DNA of 12,112 nt from an uncultured Clostridia bacterium (GTDB taxonomy: Bacteria > Bacillota > Clostridia > Oscillospirales > Ruminococcaceae): assembly GCA_947588775.1 (NCBI GenBank), contig CANPZQ010000054.1, forward strand, positions 1-12,112. Direction: 5' to 3'. Below the pieces are notes generated by a model, which was not told the origin of the DNA, did no database searches, and was given only the letters and a program-made list of their open reading frames with translations. Each line of letters begins with the position of its first letter. Within the stretch, counting starts at the first letter, position 1. Below, piece by piece: positions 6,822 to 12,112 of this stretch. The position numbers were made by a program, and so were the translations under genes.

Positions 6822-8110
6822 CCGCGCATCACCTTCAAAAATTCATCCAAAATTTCAAACAGCCCGTCAAAGCTGATTTTTTCAAGCCTGTAGTTCCCGA
6901 TTTCGTCCGATTTTACAACCGTAACGCCGCCCTGAGCCGACTTTTTGTCGTGGAGCATCGCAGAAGCGATTTTGTCCCTGTCGGCAGTAACCGACGGCGG
7001 CAGCCCGAGCTTCCCCAAAACCGAAAGAAGCCGTCCGCGAACCTCTTGCGAGCACATCGGCAGCATTCCGAGGGCTACGCATTCGCCGTGAATGAGCCTT
7101 CCATCCTCGGCGGTTTCGATTCCGTGGCCGATTGTATGGCCGAAATTCAGCACCTTTCTCAGCCCCGCCTCGCATTCGTCACGCTCGACGACGGATTTTT
7201 TAATCATAAGCGAGCGGCGGATTATTTCGTCGATATTTTCAAGCGGCTCGCCGTTTTCAAAGAGCTCAAAGAGCTCCGCGTCGAAGCAGACCGCCATCTT
7301 CACCGCCTCGGCGAGCCCGGCGAAAATCTGCCTTTTATCGAGCGTTTTCAAGATGTCGGGGTCGACGAGAACTGCTTTCGGCTGCCAGAACGCACCGACG
7401 GTGTTTTTGTAGCCGTCGAGGTCGATAGCGACCTTACCGCCGATTGACGAGTCTATCTGCGAGAGCGTGGTGGTCGGAATATTGTAAAAATCAATTCCGC
7501 GCATATACGCCGACGCCGCAAACCCCGCGAGGTCGCCGATAACTCCCCCGCCGACCGCGACAACGCAGTCGCCGCGGGTAAACCGCGCTTCAAGCATCGT
7601 TTTCAAAAGCACGCGAAAGCTTTCAAGGCACTTCGTCGCCTCGCCCTGCGAGAGGGTTACGGTTACCGGGCTTTTGCACTGCGCGGCGACGGTTTTTGAA
7701 TATTCTTCGGGAACGCCGTCGTCGGTGACGATAAGCACCCCGCGGTCGAGGTTCATAAGCTTTCCGGCTTCCGACAAAAGCCCCCGACCGATTGATATGT
7801 CATAGCTGCGGTCGCCGAGCTCAAGCCGGATTTTTCCGTCATGTCCGCTCAGGCGGCTGCGCTGGTAGCTTTTTGAAACATCTATTACGCCCTTCAGAAA
7901 TTCGCGGTAATAGGGCTTAAGCTCTTCGGGGACCGCCGAAATGTTCTTTTCAAGGAGGGACGACTCGCGGGAAGCGTCAAAAACCGGGAGATTATTCTCG
8001 ATTTTGTAGTCGCTTACGTCCTTTACCGCCGCCATTCTTTCCACCCAGAGGGCGGCCATTTTTTCATCGACGGAGTTAATCTTTTCCCGCGCCTCAGAAA
8101 GCTTATCCAT
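6818..8110 (-). CDS. aroB: Chorismate mutase-3-dehydroquinate synthase fusion
   Basis: This 430-residue protein is two enzymes. Residues 1 to about 88 are an AroQ-class helical chorismate mutase (chorismate to prephenate). Arg8, Arg25, Lys36, Asp45, Arg48, Glu49, Ser79 and Gln83 line up, nearly in register, with the eight E. coli active-site residues Arg11, Arg28, Lys39, Asp48, Arg51, Glu52, Ser84 and Gln88. Residues from about 93 to 430 are AroB, which cyclises DAHP to 3-dehydroquinate (step 2): GGGVIGDLAGF (187-197) for NAD, YKNTVGAFWQPKAV, GLAEAVK (zinc ligand Glu268), FGHTIGH (zinc ligand His325, His329) and HGECVALG (His341). Monofunctional AroB is usually near 350 residues, which fits the added domain. 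GGAGG lies 5 nt before the ATG. It is the first gene after the Tyr-codon attenuator, so the leader controls it and everything downstream. The fusion joins step 2 to the first step after chorismate. Confidence 0.95.
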   Translation of the reverse strand: MDKLSEAREKINSVDEKMAALWVERMAAVKDVSDYKIENNLPVFDASRESSLLEKNISAVPEELKPYYREFLKGVIDVSKSYQRSRLSGHDGKIRLELGDRSYDISIGRGLLSEAGKLMNLDRGVLIVTDDGVPEEYSKTVAAQCKSPVTVTLSQGEATKCLESFRVLLKTMLEARFTRGDCVVAVGGGVIGDLAGFAASAYMRGIDFYNIPTTTLSQIDSSIGGKVAIDLDGYKNTVGAFWQPKAVLVDPDILKTLDKRQIFAGLAEAVKMAVCFDAELFELFENGEPLENIDEIIRRSLMIKKSVVERDECEAGLRKVLNFGHTIGHGIETAEDGRLIHGECVALGMLPMCSQEVRGRLLSVLGKLGLPPSVTADRDKIASAMLHDKKSAQGGVTVVKSDEIGNYRLEKISFDGLFEILDEFLKVMRG

Positions 8111-8120
8111 AGTAACCTCC

Positions 8121-8166
8121 GATATAAAAATACTCCACGGATATTCAACACGAATAAGCAGTGGAG
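8121..8166 (-). terminator. Attenuator terminator of the aromatic operon
   Basis: On the minus strand CTCCAC (plus 8161-8166) pairs with GTGGAG (plus 8133-8138). An inner helix TATTC/GAATA (plus 8152-8156 with 8142-8146) closes a 5-nt loop. The stem is followed at once by TATTTTTAT (plus 8124-8132), a U-rich tail. The structure ends immediately before the GGAGG of the first structural gene, so forming it would stop transcription before the operon. Its 5' arm is also claimed by the antiterminator. Confidence 0.85.
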
Positions 8167-8202
8167 CGAATTGTTCCCGAAAAACGATTGCTCTTCTGCT
8201 CA
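8155..8202 (-). promoter_or_regulatory. Antiterminator of the aromatic attenuator
   Basis: The RNA segment UGAGCAGAAGAGC (plus 8190-8202) can pair with GCUCCACUGCUUA (plus 8155-8167). This gives a 7-bp helix including one G-U pair, a 2x2 internal loop, and a 4-bp helix. The 3' arm overlaps nearly all of the 5' side of the terminator (8152-8166), so the two folds exclude each other. The 5' arm begins with the UGA stop of the leader peptide. A ribosome sitting at the stop would mask this arm and allow termination, whereas a ribosome stalled on the upstream Tyr codons leaves it free. Confidence 0.8.
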
Positions 8203-8241
8203 GCTGTTAAAATAATAATAGTAACCGCTAAACCTTAACAT
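8200..8241 (-). CDS. Tyr/Phe-rich attenuator leader peptide
   Basis: A 13-residue reading frame, MLRFSGYYYYFNS, ends in TGA and sits between a good promoter and the attenuator stem-loops. Its ATG at 8241 is preceded by AAAGGAG (plus 8251-8257) with a 9-nt gap. Residues 7-10 are four consecutive Tyr codons (TAC, TAT, TAT, TAT), with Phe at 4 and 11, so 6 of 13 codons specify aromatic end products. In ribosome-mediated attenuation, as in the E. coli trp and phe operons, scarcity of the charged tRNA stalls the ribosome on such codons and favours the antiterminator. The peptide itself probably has no function beyond being translated. It is too short to be recognised by similarity; the call rests on codon content, ribosome site, position and RNA structures, which all agree. 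Confidence 0.88.
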   Translation of the reverse strand: MLRFSGYYYYFNS

Positions 8242-8271
8242 ACCAAACTTCTCCTTTATAATGCTGATTCT

Positions 8272-8316
8272 ATTCTACGCCGTTAAAGCCGTAAAGTCAA
8301 GAGAAATTTTAAAAAA
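8272..8316 (-). promoter_or_regulatory. Promoter of the aromatic operon, with UP-like tract
   Basis: On the minus strand TTGACT (plus 8295-8300) is followed after 17 bp by TAGAAT (plus 8272-8277). A second overlapping TAGAAT lies 5 bp further on. An A/T-only tract (plus 8304-8316) lies just upstream of the -35 box, like an UP element. Initiation is expected near 8265, which would give a leader of about 155 nt before the chorismate mutase-aroB ATG. No operator-like palindrome is visible over it, so regulation probably comes from the leader. Confidence 0.82.
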
Positions 8317-8379
8317 GCCGCGCAAATGGTGGGTTTTAGATAGTTTTCAACCGCGAGCGGGCGGGGGCGTTGGTGAATG

Positions 8380-8486
8380 TGCGCGCAAGGGAGCGGCGGG
8401 GAAAGCGGGGGATTTGCGGGAAAGGGGGTGGGCGGGTGGGTGGGGCTGACGAAGGCAGCTTTCCCCGCCGCGGTGATTTGCGCGCA
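8380..8486. repeat. Large GC-rich inverted repeat downstream of pyrG
   Basis: GCGGCGGGGAAAGC (8393-8406) and its exact reverse complement (8458-8471) form a 14-bp stem with a 51-nt loop. Outside this stem, TGCGCGCAA (8380-8388) pairs with TTGCGCGCA (8478-8486) across a short internal loop, giving a second 9-bp helix. The outer arm touches the T-run of the pyrG terminator. The loop holds a G-quadruplex motif. No coding sequence is supported here. The structure could back up termination between pyrG and the aromatic promoter, or be a palindromic intergenic element. Confidence 0.8.
8407..8445 (+). other. G-quadruplex motif on the plus strand
   Basis: Seven runs of three to five G occur in 39 bases. 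The last five runs (8424-8445) are separated by single bases only (T, C, T, T), the pattern expected to give a very stable parallel quadruplex. The plus strand is the template for transcription coming from pyrG, so a quadruplex here could block read-through polymerase; the RNA would be C-rich instead. Formation in the cell is inference. Confidence 0.75.
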
Positions 8487-8518
8487 AAACTGCGCCGCCC
8501 GGTTTCGGGACAGCGCAG
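8486..8518 (-). terminator. Intrinsic terminator of pyrG
   Basis: On the minus strand, six bases after the pyrG stop codon, CTGCGCTGTCCCG pairs with CGGGCGGCGCAG around an AAAC loop. This is about 12 bp with one bulged base and one G-U pair (outer arms plus 8490-8495 and 8513-8518). It is followed by TTTT (plus 8486-8489). The stem is strong; the T-run is short. Confidence 0.72.
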
Positions 8519-8524
8519 CAGAGC

Positions 8525-10135
8525 TTATTTATTTTTGCTTTTTTCAAGGGCGGCGGCGACAAAGCCCTTGAATAGAGGATGGGGGCGGTTCGGCCTCGAC
8601 TTGAACTCGGGGTGGAACTGAACGCCGATATGGAAGGGGCGTTCGGTGAGCTCAACGGTTTCGACAAGCCTTCCGTCGGGGGATTTTCCGCTGAGGGTGA
8701 GGCCGGCTGCCTCCATTCTCTCGCGGTAGTCGTTGTTGAACTCGTATCTGTGGCGGTGCCGCTCGGAAATTTCCGTCGCGCCGTAGCAACGCTGCATTGC
8801 ACTCCCCTCTTTTATCACGCAGGGATAGCTTCCGAGCCTTAGGGTCCCGCCCTTGTCGATGGAGTCGCTCTGACCCGGCATAAAATCGATGACCTTGTTT
8901 TTGCAAAGCTCGTCGAACTCGCCGGAATTAGCGTCCGCAATTCCCAAAACGTTTCTTGCGTATTCGATAACCGCAATCTGCATTCCGAGGCAGATTCCGA
9001 AGTAGGGAGCACCCTCCTCGCGGGCGTATTTCGCAGCAAGTATCATTCCCTCGATTCCCCTGTTCCCGAAGCCGCCGGGGACGATTATTCCGTCGAGCGC
9101 AGAAAGCCTTTCGCGGTAGGTTTCCTCGGTCAGGGTTTCGGAATCTATCCACTCGATTTCGACCTCCGCGCCGTCGGCGCAGCCGGCATGGCGAAGAGCC
9201 TCCGCGACCGAAAGATACGCGTCGTGGAGCTGGATATATTTTCCAACAAGGCCGATTGTAACCGGCGTTTTAAGCTGCTTTATACGCTCGACCATCTCGG
9301 TCCACTCGCGCAGATCCGGCTCGGGCGCGTCGATGCCGAGCTCGCGGCAGACTACCTGAGAAAAATTCGCCTTTTCAAGCATCAGCGGGGCCTCGTAGAG
9401 GTGCGGGAGGGTGATGTTTTCAATGACGCAGTCGGGCTTTACGTTGCAGAACATCGCGATTTTCTTGAAAATCGACTCCTCAATCGGCTCGTCGCAGCGC
9501 AAAACTATGATGTTCGGGTTCACGCCGAGGCCCTGGAGCTCCTTTACGGAATGCTGCGTAGGCTTTGATTTATGCTCGTCCGAGCCGCGAAGGAACGGGA
9601 CGAGGGTGACATGGATAAAGAGGCTGTTTTCGCGGCCGACCTCGAGGGAAATCTGGCGGACGGCCTCCAAAAATGGCTGGGATTCGATGTCGCCGATTGT
9701 TCCGCCGATTTCGGTTATTACAACGTCTGCCCCCGTCTTTGTACCTACGCGGTAGACAAATTCCTTGATTTCGTTCGTGATGTGCGGAATGACCTGGACC
9801 GTCGAGCCGAGGTATTCGCCCCGCCGCTCTTTATTAAGGACGTTCCAGTATACCTTTCCGGTCGTAAGGTTTGAATATTTATTCAAATCCTCGTCGATGA
9901 ATCTCTCATAGTGGCCGAGGTCGAGGTCGGTTTCCGCGCCGTCCTCCGTGACGTAAACCTCGCCGTGCTGGTATGGGCTCATCGTCCCCGGGTCGACGTT
10001 TATGTACGGGTCGAGCTTCTGGGCGGCGACTTTAAGGCCGCGGGCCTTTAGAAGCCTTCCCAAGGAAGCTGCGGTGATGCCTTTTCCGAGGCCGGAAACA
10101 ACGCCTCCCGTTACAAAAATATACTTTGTTGACAT
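8525..10135 (-). CDS. pyrG: CTP synthase (glutamine-hydrolysing)
   Basis: It converts UTP to CTP with ATP and ammonia taken from glutamine, the last step of pyrimidine nucleotide synthesis. The length of 536 residues is normal (E. coli 545). The N-terminal synthase domain shows VSGLGKGI (P-loop, Lys18), KLDPYINVDPGTM (40-52), Asp72 and TEIGGTIGD (Glu142, Mg ligands), SDEHKSKPTQHSVKEL and the EYLGSTVQVIPHIT segment. The C-terminal class I glutamine amidotransferase domain has PGGFGNRG, FGICLGMQ with nucleophile Cys382, and QFHPEF with His508 and Glu510. The ATG at 10135 has AAGGGGG 6 nt upstream. It lies 34 bp after the ANTAR gene with no terminator between, so it is probably in the same transcript. 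No G-repeat initiation leader, as known for Bacillus pyrG, is seen. It uses glutamine, which links it to glnA upstream. Confidence 0.98.
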   Translation of the reverse strand: MSTKYIFVTGGVVSGLGKGITAASLGRLLKARGLKVAAQKLDPYINVDPGTMSPYQHGEVYVTEDGAETDLDLGHYERFIDEDLNKYSNLTTGKVYWNVLNKERRGEYLGSTVQVIPHITNEIKEFVYRVGTKTGADVVITEIGGTIGDIESQPFLEAVRQISLEVGRENSLFIHVTLVPFLRGSDEHKSKPTQHSVKELQGLGVNPNIIVLRCDEPIEESIFKKIAMFCNVKPDCVIENITLPHLYEAPLMLEKANFSQVVCRELGIDAPEPDLREWTEMVERIKQLKTPVTIGLVGKYIQLHDAYLSVAEALRHAGCADGAEVEIEWIDSETLTEETYRERLSALDGIIVPGGFGNRGIEGMILAAKYAREEGAPYFGICLGMQIAVIEYARNVLGIADANSGEFDELCKNKVIDFMPGQSDSIDKGGTLRLGSYPCVIKEGSAMQRCYGATEISERHRHRYEFNNDYRERMEAAGLTLSGKSPDGRLVETVELTERPFHIGVQFHPEFKSRPNRPHPLFKGFVAAALEKSKNK

Positions 10136-10169
10136 TTTTATCCCCCTTTTTGAAAATTATGTATAAAAA

Positions 10170-10751
10170 TTACCTTCCGTGAATAATCTGCTCGGCGACG
10201 GCGGATTTGCTGACGCATTTATTCATCGCAAGCCGCTCGATATAGCGGTGCGCCTCCGCCTCGGTCATTCCGAGGTTGTCGATAAGCTTCCACTTCGCGC
10301 GGTTCACAAGCCGGATTTCCTCCATTTTTTCCTCGATGGAGGCGGTCTTTTGCTCCATTCTGCGGAGCCTGTCGCGAGTGGCGCACAGAAGAACCAGCGA
10401 TTGAAGCACAAGGTGGCCGTTTGCGGGCTTTGAAACCGTTAAAACGCCTGTGCCGTCGACCTGCTCGCAGACGTCGCCGAAGCTGTCGCTTTTAACAAAC
10501 AAAAGCACTCCCGTCCCGGCGTCGGACGAAATGTCGGCGGCAAGCTCCGCGCCGAAATCGTCGGGAAGCGGCGTGTTGATGATAACAATATCGTAGCCGC
10601 GCTCCAAAAGCTCCCGCCTCGCGGCCCCGACGCAGGAAACCGTTTTAATCGGGCTGTAGCGGCCTTCGGGGAGCGCGGGGCCGAGCGCGCGGTTGAATTT
10701 TTCGGAATCTGAAACAATCAGAACACTGTAAAGCCGTTCCTTAAGGCTCAC
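10170..10751 (-). CDS. ANTAR-domain antiterminator regulator with degenerate receiver
   Basis: The 193-residue protein has an N-terminal response-regulator-like domain (about 8-125), a helical linker, and a C-terminal ANTAR RNA-binding domain (about 137-190). The ANTAR domain carries the usual pattern AKWKLIDNLGMTEAEAHRYI (152-171) and ERLAM, then AVAEQII. ANTAR proteins such as AmiR and NasT bind paired hairpins in leader RNA and prevent termination. The phospho-acceptor position (YDIVIINTPLP) is Asn59 instead of Asp, and the acidic pocket LIVSDS has lost one acid; Lys108 (SKP) is kept. Control by phosphorylation is therefore unlikely. The GTG start at 10751 has AAGGAGG 8 nt upstream. It is 30 bp after glnA, and similar regulators are known next to glnA in clostridia, so a nitrogen role is a fair inference. 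Its RNA target is not seen in this window. Confidence 0.88.
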   Translation of the reverse strand: MSLKERLYSVLIVSDSEKFNRALGPALPEGRYSPIKTVSCVGAARRELLERGYDIVIINTPLPDDFGAELAADISSDAGTGVLLFVKSDSFGDVCEQVDGTGVLTVSKPANGHLVLQSLVLLCATRDRLRRMEQKTASIEEKMEEIRLVNRAKWKLIDNLGMTEAEAHRYIERLAMNKCVSKSAVAEQIIHGR

Positions 10752-10781
10752 GCGGGAATCCTCCTTAAACGGAATCAGAGC

Positions 10782-12002
10782 TCACTTTTTGCAGTAGCAC
10801 TCTAAAATTTTCGGATTGACGGCCCCGGCGATGAAATCGCTCGACCTTGCGGCGCGAACCGCCTCCTCCAAATCGTGCGGAAGCATTTTCAGGCCGCTCA
10901 AAGCCTGCTCGTCGGCGGAATAGAGGTCTATATCGACCGGAACCGGAAGCTCGGTGCCCTCCTTTAAGCCCTCGAGCCCCGCGAGTATCAGAAGCGCGAA
11001 GGCAAGATAGGGGTTCGCCAAGGAATCCGGCGAACGAAGCTCCGCGGCGCGGAGGTCCTGGGATTCACCGAAGGGCGCGGGGATTCTCACAAGCTGGGAG
11101 CGGTTCTCGCTCGACCATGTGATGTACTTCGGGGCCTTGTTAGCACCGAGGCGCATGTAGGATTCGTCCGAGGTGTTTAAAAACAGCGTCATGTCCGGGA
11201 CGCGGCGGAGTATCCCCGCGATTACCTTCGGCAAAAGCTCGCCGCGCTCGTTGTTAGCGACGGAAATTTTAATATGAAAGCCGTTTCCCGCGCGGTTTTT
11301 GATAGGCTTCGGGGAAAAGTCGGCGTAGAGGCCGTTTCTCGCGGCAATTGTGCTTACGACAGAGCGGAAAGTAACCGTATCGTCGGCGGCGGTCAGGGGG
11401 TCGGCGCGGCGGAACTCGATTTCGTTCTGGCCGGGGCCCTCGGCGTGGTGGGAGCTCTCGGGTATAATCCCCATTCTCTCGAGGTCGAGGCAGATTTCCC
11501 GCCTTACGTTTTCGCCCTTGTCGGCGGGCGCGATGTCCATATATCCCGCATGGTCGTAGGGCTCGGAGGTCGGCTCGCCGTCCTCGCCGCGCTTGAAGAG
11601 GTAAAACTCCGTTTCGGAGCCTATGTAGAAGCGGTAGCCCTCCCGCTCGGCGAGCTCCACCGCTTTTTTGAGAAGAGTGCGGGTGTCGCAGGCGAATTCC
11701 CTGCCGTCGGGGTGGGTGATCGTGCAGAACATTCTCACTACCCTGCCGTGCTCGGGCCGCCACGGCAAAACCGCAAGCGTAGAGGGGTCGGGCTTCAGTA
11801 TCAAATCGGAATGAACAACTCCCCCGAAGCCCGCAATCGCGGAGGCGTCGACGGGTATGCCGTATCTGAAGGCGCGCTCAAGCTCGCCCGGCATTATCGA
11901 TATATTCTTCTGGACGCCGAAAACATCGACGAACGCGAGGCGGATAAACTTTACATCCTCCTCCGCAACATACTGCATCGTTTCCTCGGGAGTATAAATC
12001 AT
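10782..12002 (-). CDS. glnA: Glutamine synthetase, type I, short form
   Basis: It makes glutamine from glutamate, ammonia and ATP. From the ATG at 12002 the protein has 406 residues, below the usual 440-470. That start is chosen because AAGGAG lies 8 nt upstream; a longer reading from TTG at 12008 would leave only 2 nt. Motifs are SETEFYLF (metal glutamates), AEGPGQNEIEFR (usually APGQHEID), GNGFHIKIS with the conserved His, ENRSQLVRIPA and AELRSPDSLANPYLAFALL. The chain ends at ILECYCKK, without the C-terminal tail seen in Bacillus GlnA, and without the NLYDLP-type tyrosine that is adenylylated in enterobacteria. The substrate-loop equivalent of DGSSIEGF reads VDASAIAGF. No frameshift explains the short end, so it is a compact variant. 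Regulation is probably by the adjacent ANTAR protein rather than adenylylation (inference). Confidence 0.93.
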   Translation of the reverse strand: MIYTPEETMQYVAEEDVKFIRLAFVDVFGVQKNISIMPGELERAFRYGIPVDASAIAGFGGVVHSDLILKPDPSTLAVLPWRPEHGRVVRMFCTITHPDGREFACDTRTLLKKAVELAEREGYRFYIGSETEFYLFKRGEDGEPTSEPYDHAGYMDIAPADKGENVRREICLDLERMGIIPESSHHAEGPGQNEIEFRRADPLTAADDTVTFRSVVSTIAARNGLYADFSPKPIKNRAGNGFHIKISVANNERGELLPKVIAGILRRVPDMTLFLNTSDESYMRLGANKAPKYITWSSENRSQLVRIPAPFGESQDLRAAELRSPDSLANPYLAFALLILAGLEGLKEGTELPVPVDIDLYSADEQALSGLKMLPHDLEEAVRAARSSDFIAGAVNPKILECYCKK

Positions 12003-12018
12003 CTGCAAATCTCCTTAC

Positions 12019-12112
12019 TCAGTTCTGAACATACATCTGCTTATAGGGGTTTCGGCTGTCGGGGGTGACTACCGTGTATTCGGAATCCATAAGCGCGCGG
12101 AAATCTGCGCCG
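12019..12112 (-). CDS. C-terminal end of an unrecognised protein
   Basis: The last 30 codons of a minus-strand gene enter the window. The residues read GADFRALMDSEYTVVT followed by PDSRNPYKQMYVQN, and the frame ends in TGA at 12019. It stays open to the window edge and stops 16 bp before the glnA ATG, with the glnA ribosome site between them, which supports a real upstream gene in the same transcript. I do not recognise the family from so short an end. Confidence 0.6.
   Translation of the reverse strand, partial: GADFRALMDSEYTVVTPDSRNPYKQMYVQN

Noticed and set aside
8111..8300. T-box riboswitch in the aromatic operon leader
   Set aside because: No T-box consensus (TGGNACCGCG-like) is present; the leader of about 155 nt is too short and is explained fully by a leader peptide with competing hairpins.
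8347..8802. Minus-strand frame over the GC-rich gap and the 3' end of pyrG
   Set aside because: It overlaps pyrG in another frame and consists of low-complexity Pro/Ser/Arg translation of the G/C-rich palindrome, so it is a composition artefact.
10136..10169. Bacillus-style pyrG initiation attenuation leader
   Set aside because: The gap before pyrG is only 34 bp and shows no GGGC start region or terminator stem.
12003..12008. TTG start giving glnA two extra residues
   Set aside because: It would sit only 2 nt from AAGGAG, whereas the ATG at 12002 has an 8-nt gap.
11274..12068. Long plus-strand frame of 264 codons opposite glnA
   Set aside because: Antisense shadow of glnA caused by GC bias at codon third positions; no protein motif and no ribosome site.

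Overview
The window looks chromosomal, from a moderately GC-rich Firmicute of class Clostridia (I would guess the Oscillospiraceae/Ruminococcaceae side). The reasons are strong AGGAGG-type ribosome sites, a clostridial-type EPSP synthase and DAHP synthase, and an ANTAR regulator next to a type I glutamine synthetase. Every gene I can support lies on the minus strand, so the window reads from right to left. I see no mobile elements, CRISPR, tRNA or rRNA.

Right part (about 12112 to 8525): the last 30 codons of an unrecognised gene, then a short type I glutamine synthetase (glnA), an ANTAR RNA-binding regulator with a degenerate receiver domain, and CTP synthase (pyrG). All are closely spaced and have a nitrogen/glutamine theme. 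pyrG ends at a likely intrinsic terminator.

Middle (about 8518 to 8111): a non-coding stretch of about 410 bp. It holds the pyrG terminator, a large GC-rich inverted repeat whose loop carries a strong G-quadruplex motif on the plus strand, and a good sigma-A promoter. The promoter leads into a roughly 155-nt leader. The leader encodes a 13-residue peptide, MLRFSGYYYYFNS, with four consecutive Tyr codons flanked by Phe codons. Its UGA stop begins one arm of an antiterminator that competes with an intrinsic terminator just before the first structural gene. This is a complete ribosome-mediated attenuator tuned to tyrosine (and phenylalanine), and it is the main discovery in the window.

Left-centre (8110 to 841): one aromatic operon of seven genes encoding nine enzyme activities, in order: chorismate mutase fused to AroB, AroC, AroE fused to AroK, AroQ, AroA, TyrA and a class I DAHP synthase. 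Together they cover all seven shikimate-pathway steps from PEP and erythrose-4-phosphate to chorismate, then prephenate and 4-hydroxyphenylpyruvate. Only an aminotransferase is missing for tyrosine. Several junctions are 4-nt ATGA overlaps, which implies translational coupling. One 93-bp gap, between aroC and aroE-aroK, holds a perfect 16-bp GC hairpin.

Left end (683 to 1): the N-terminal part of argininosuccinate synthase (argG), with its own promoter and palindromes resembling ArgR sites.
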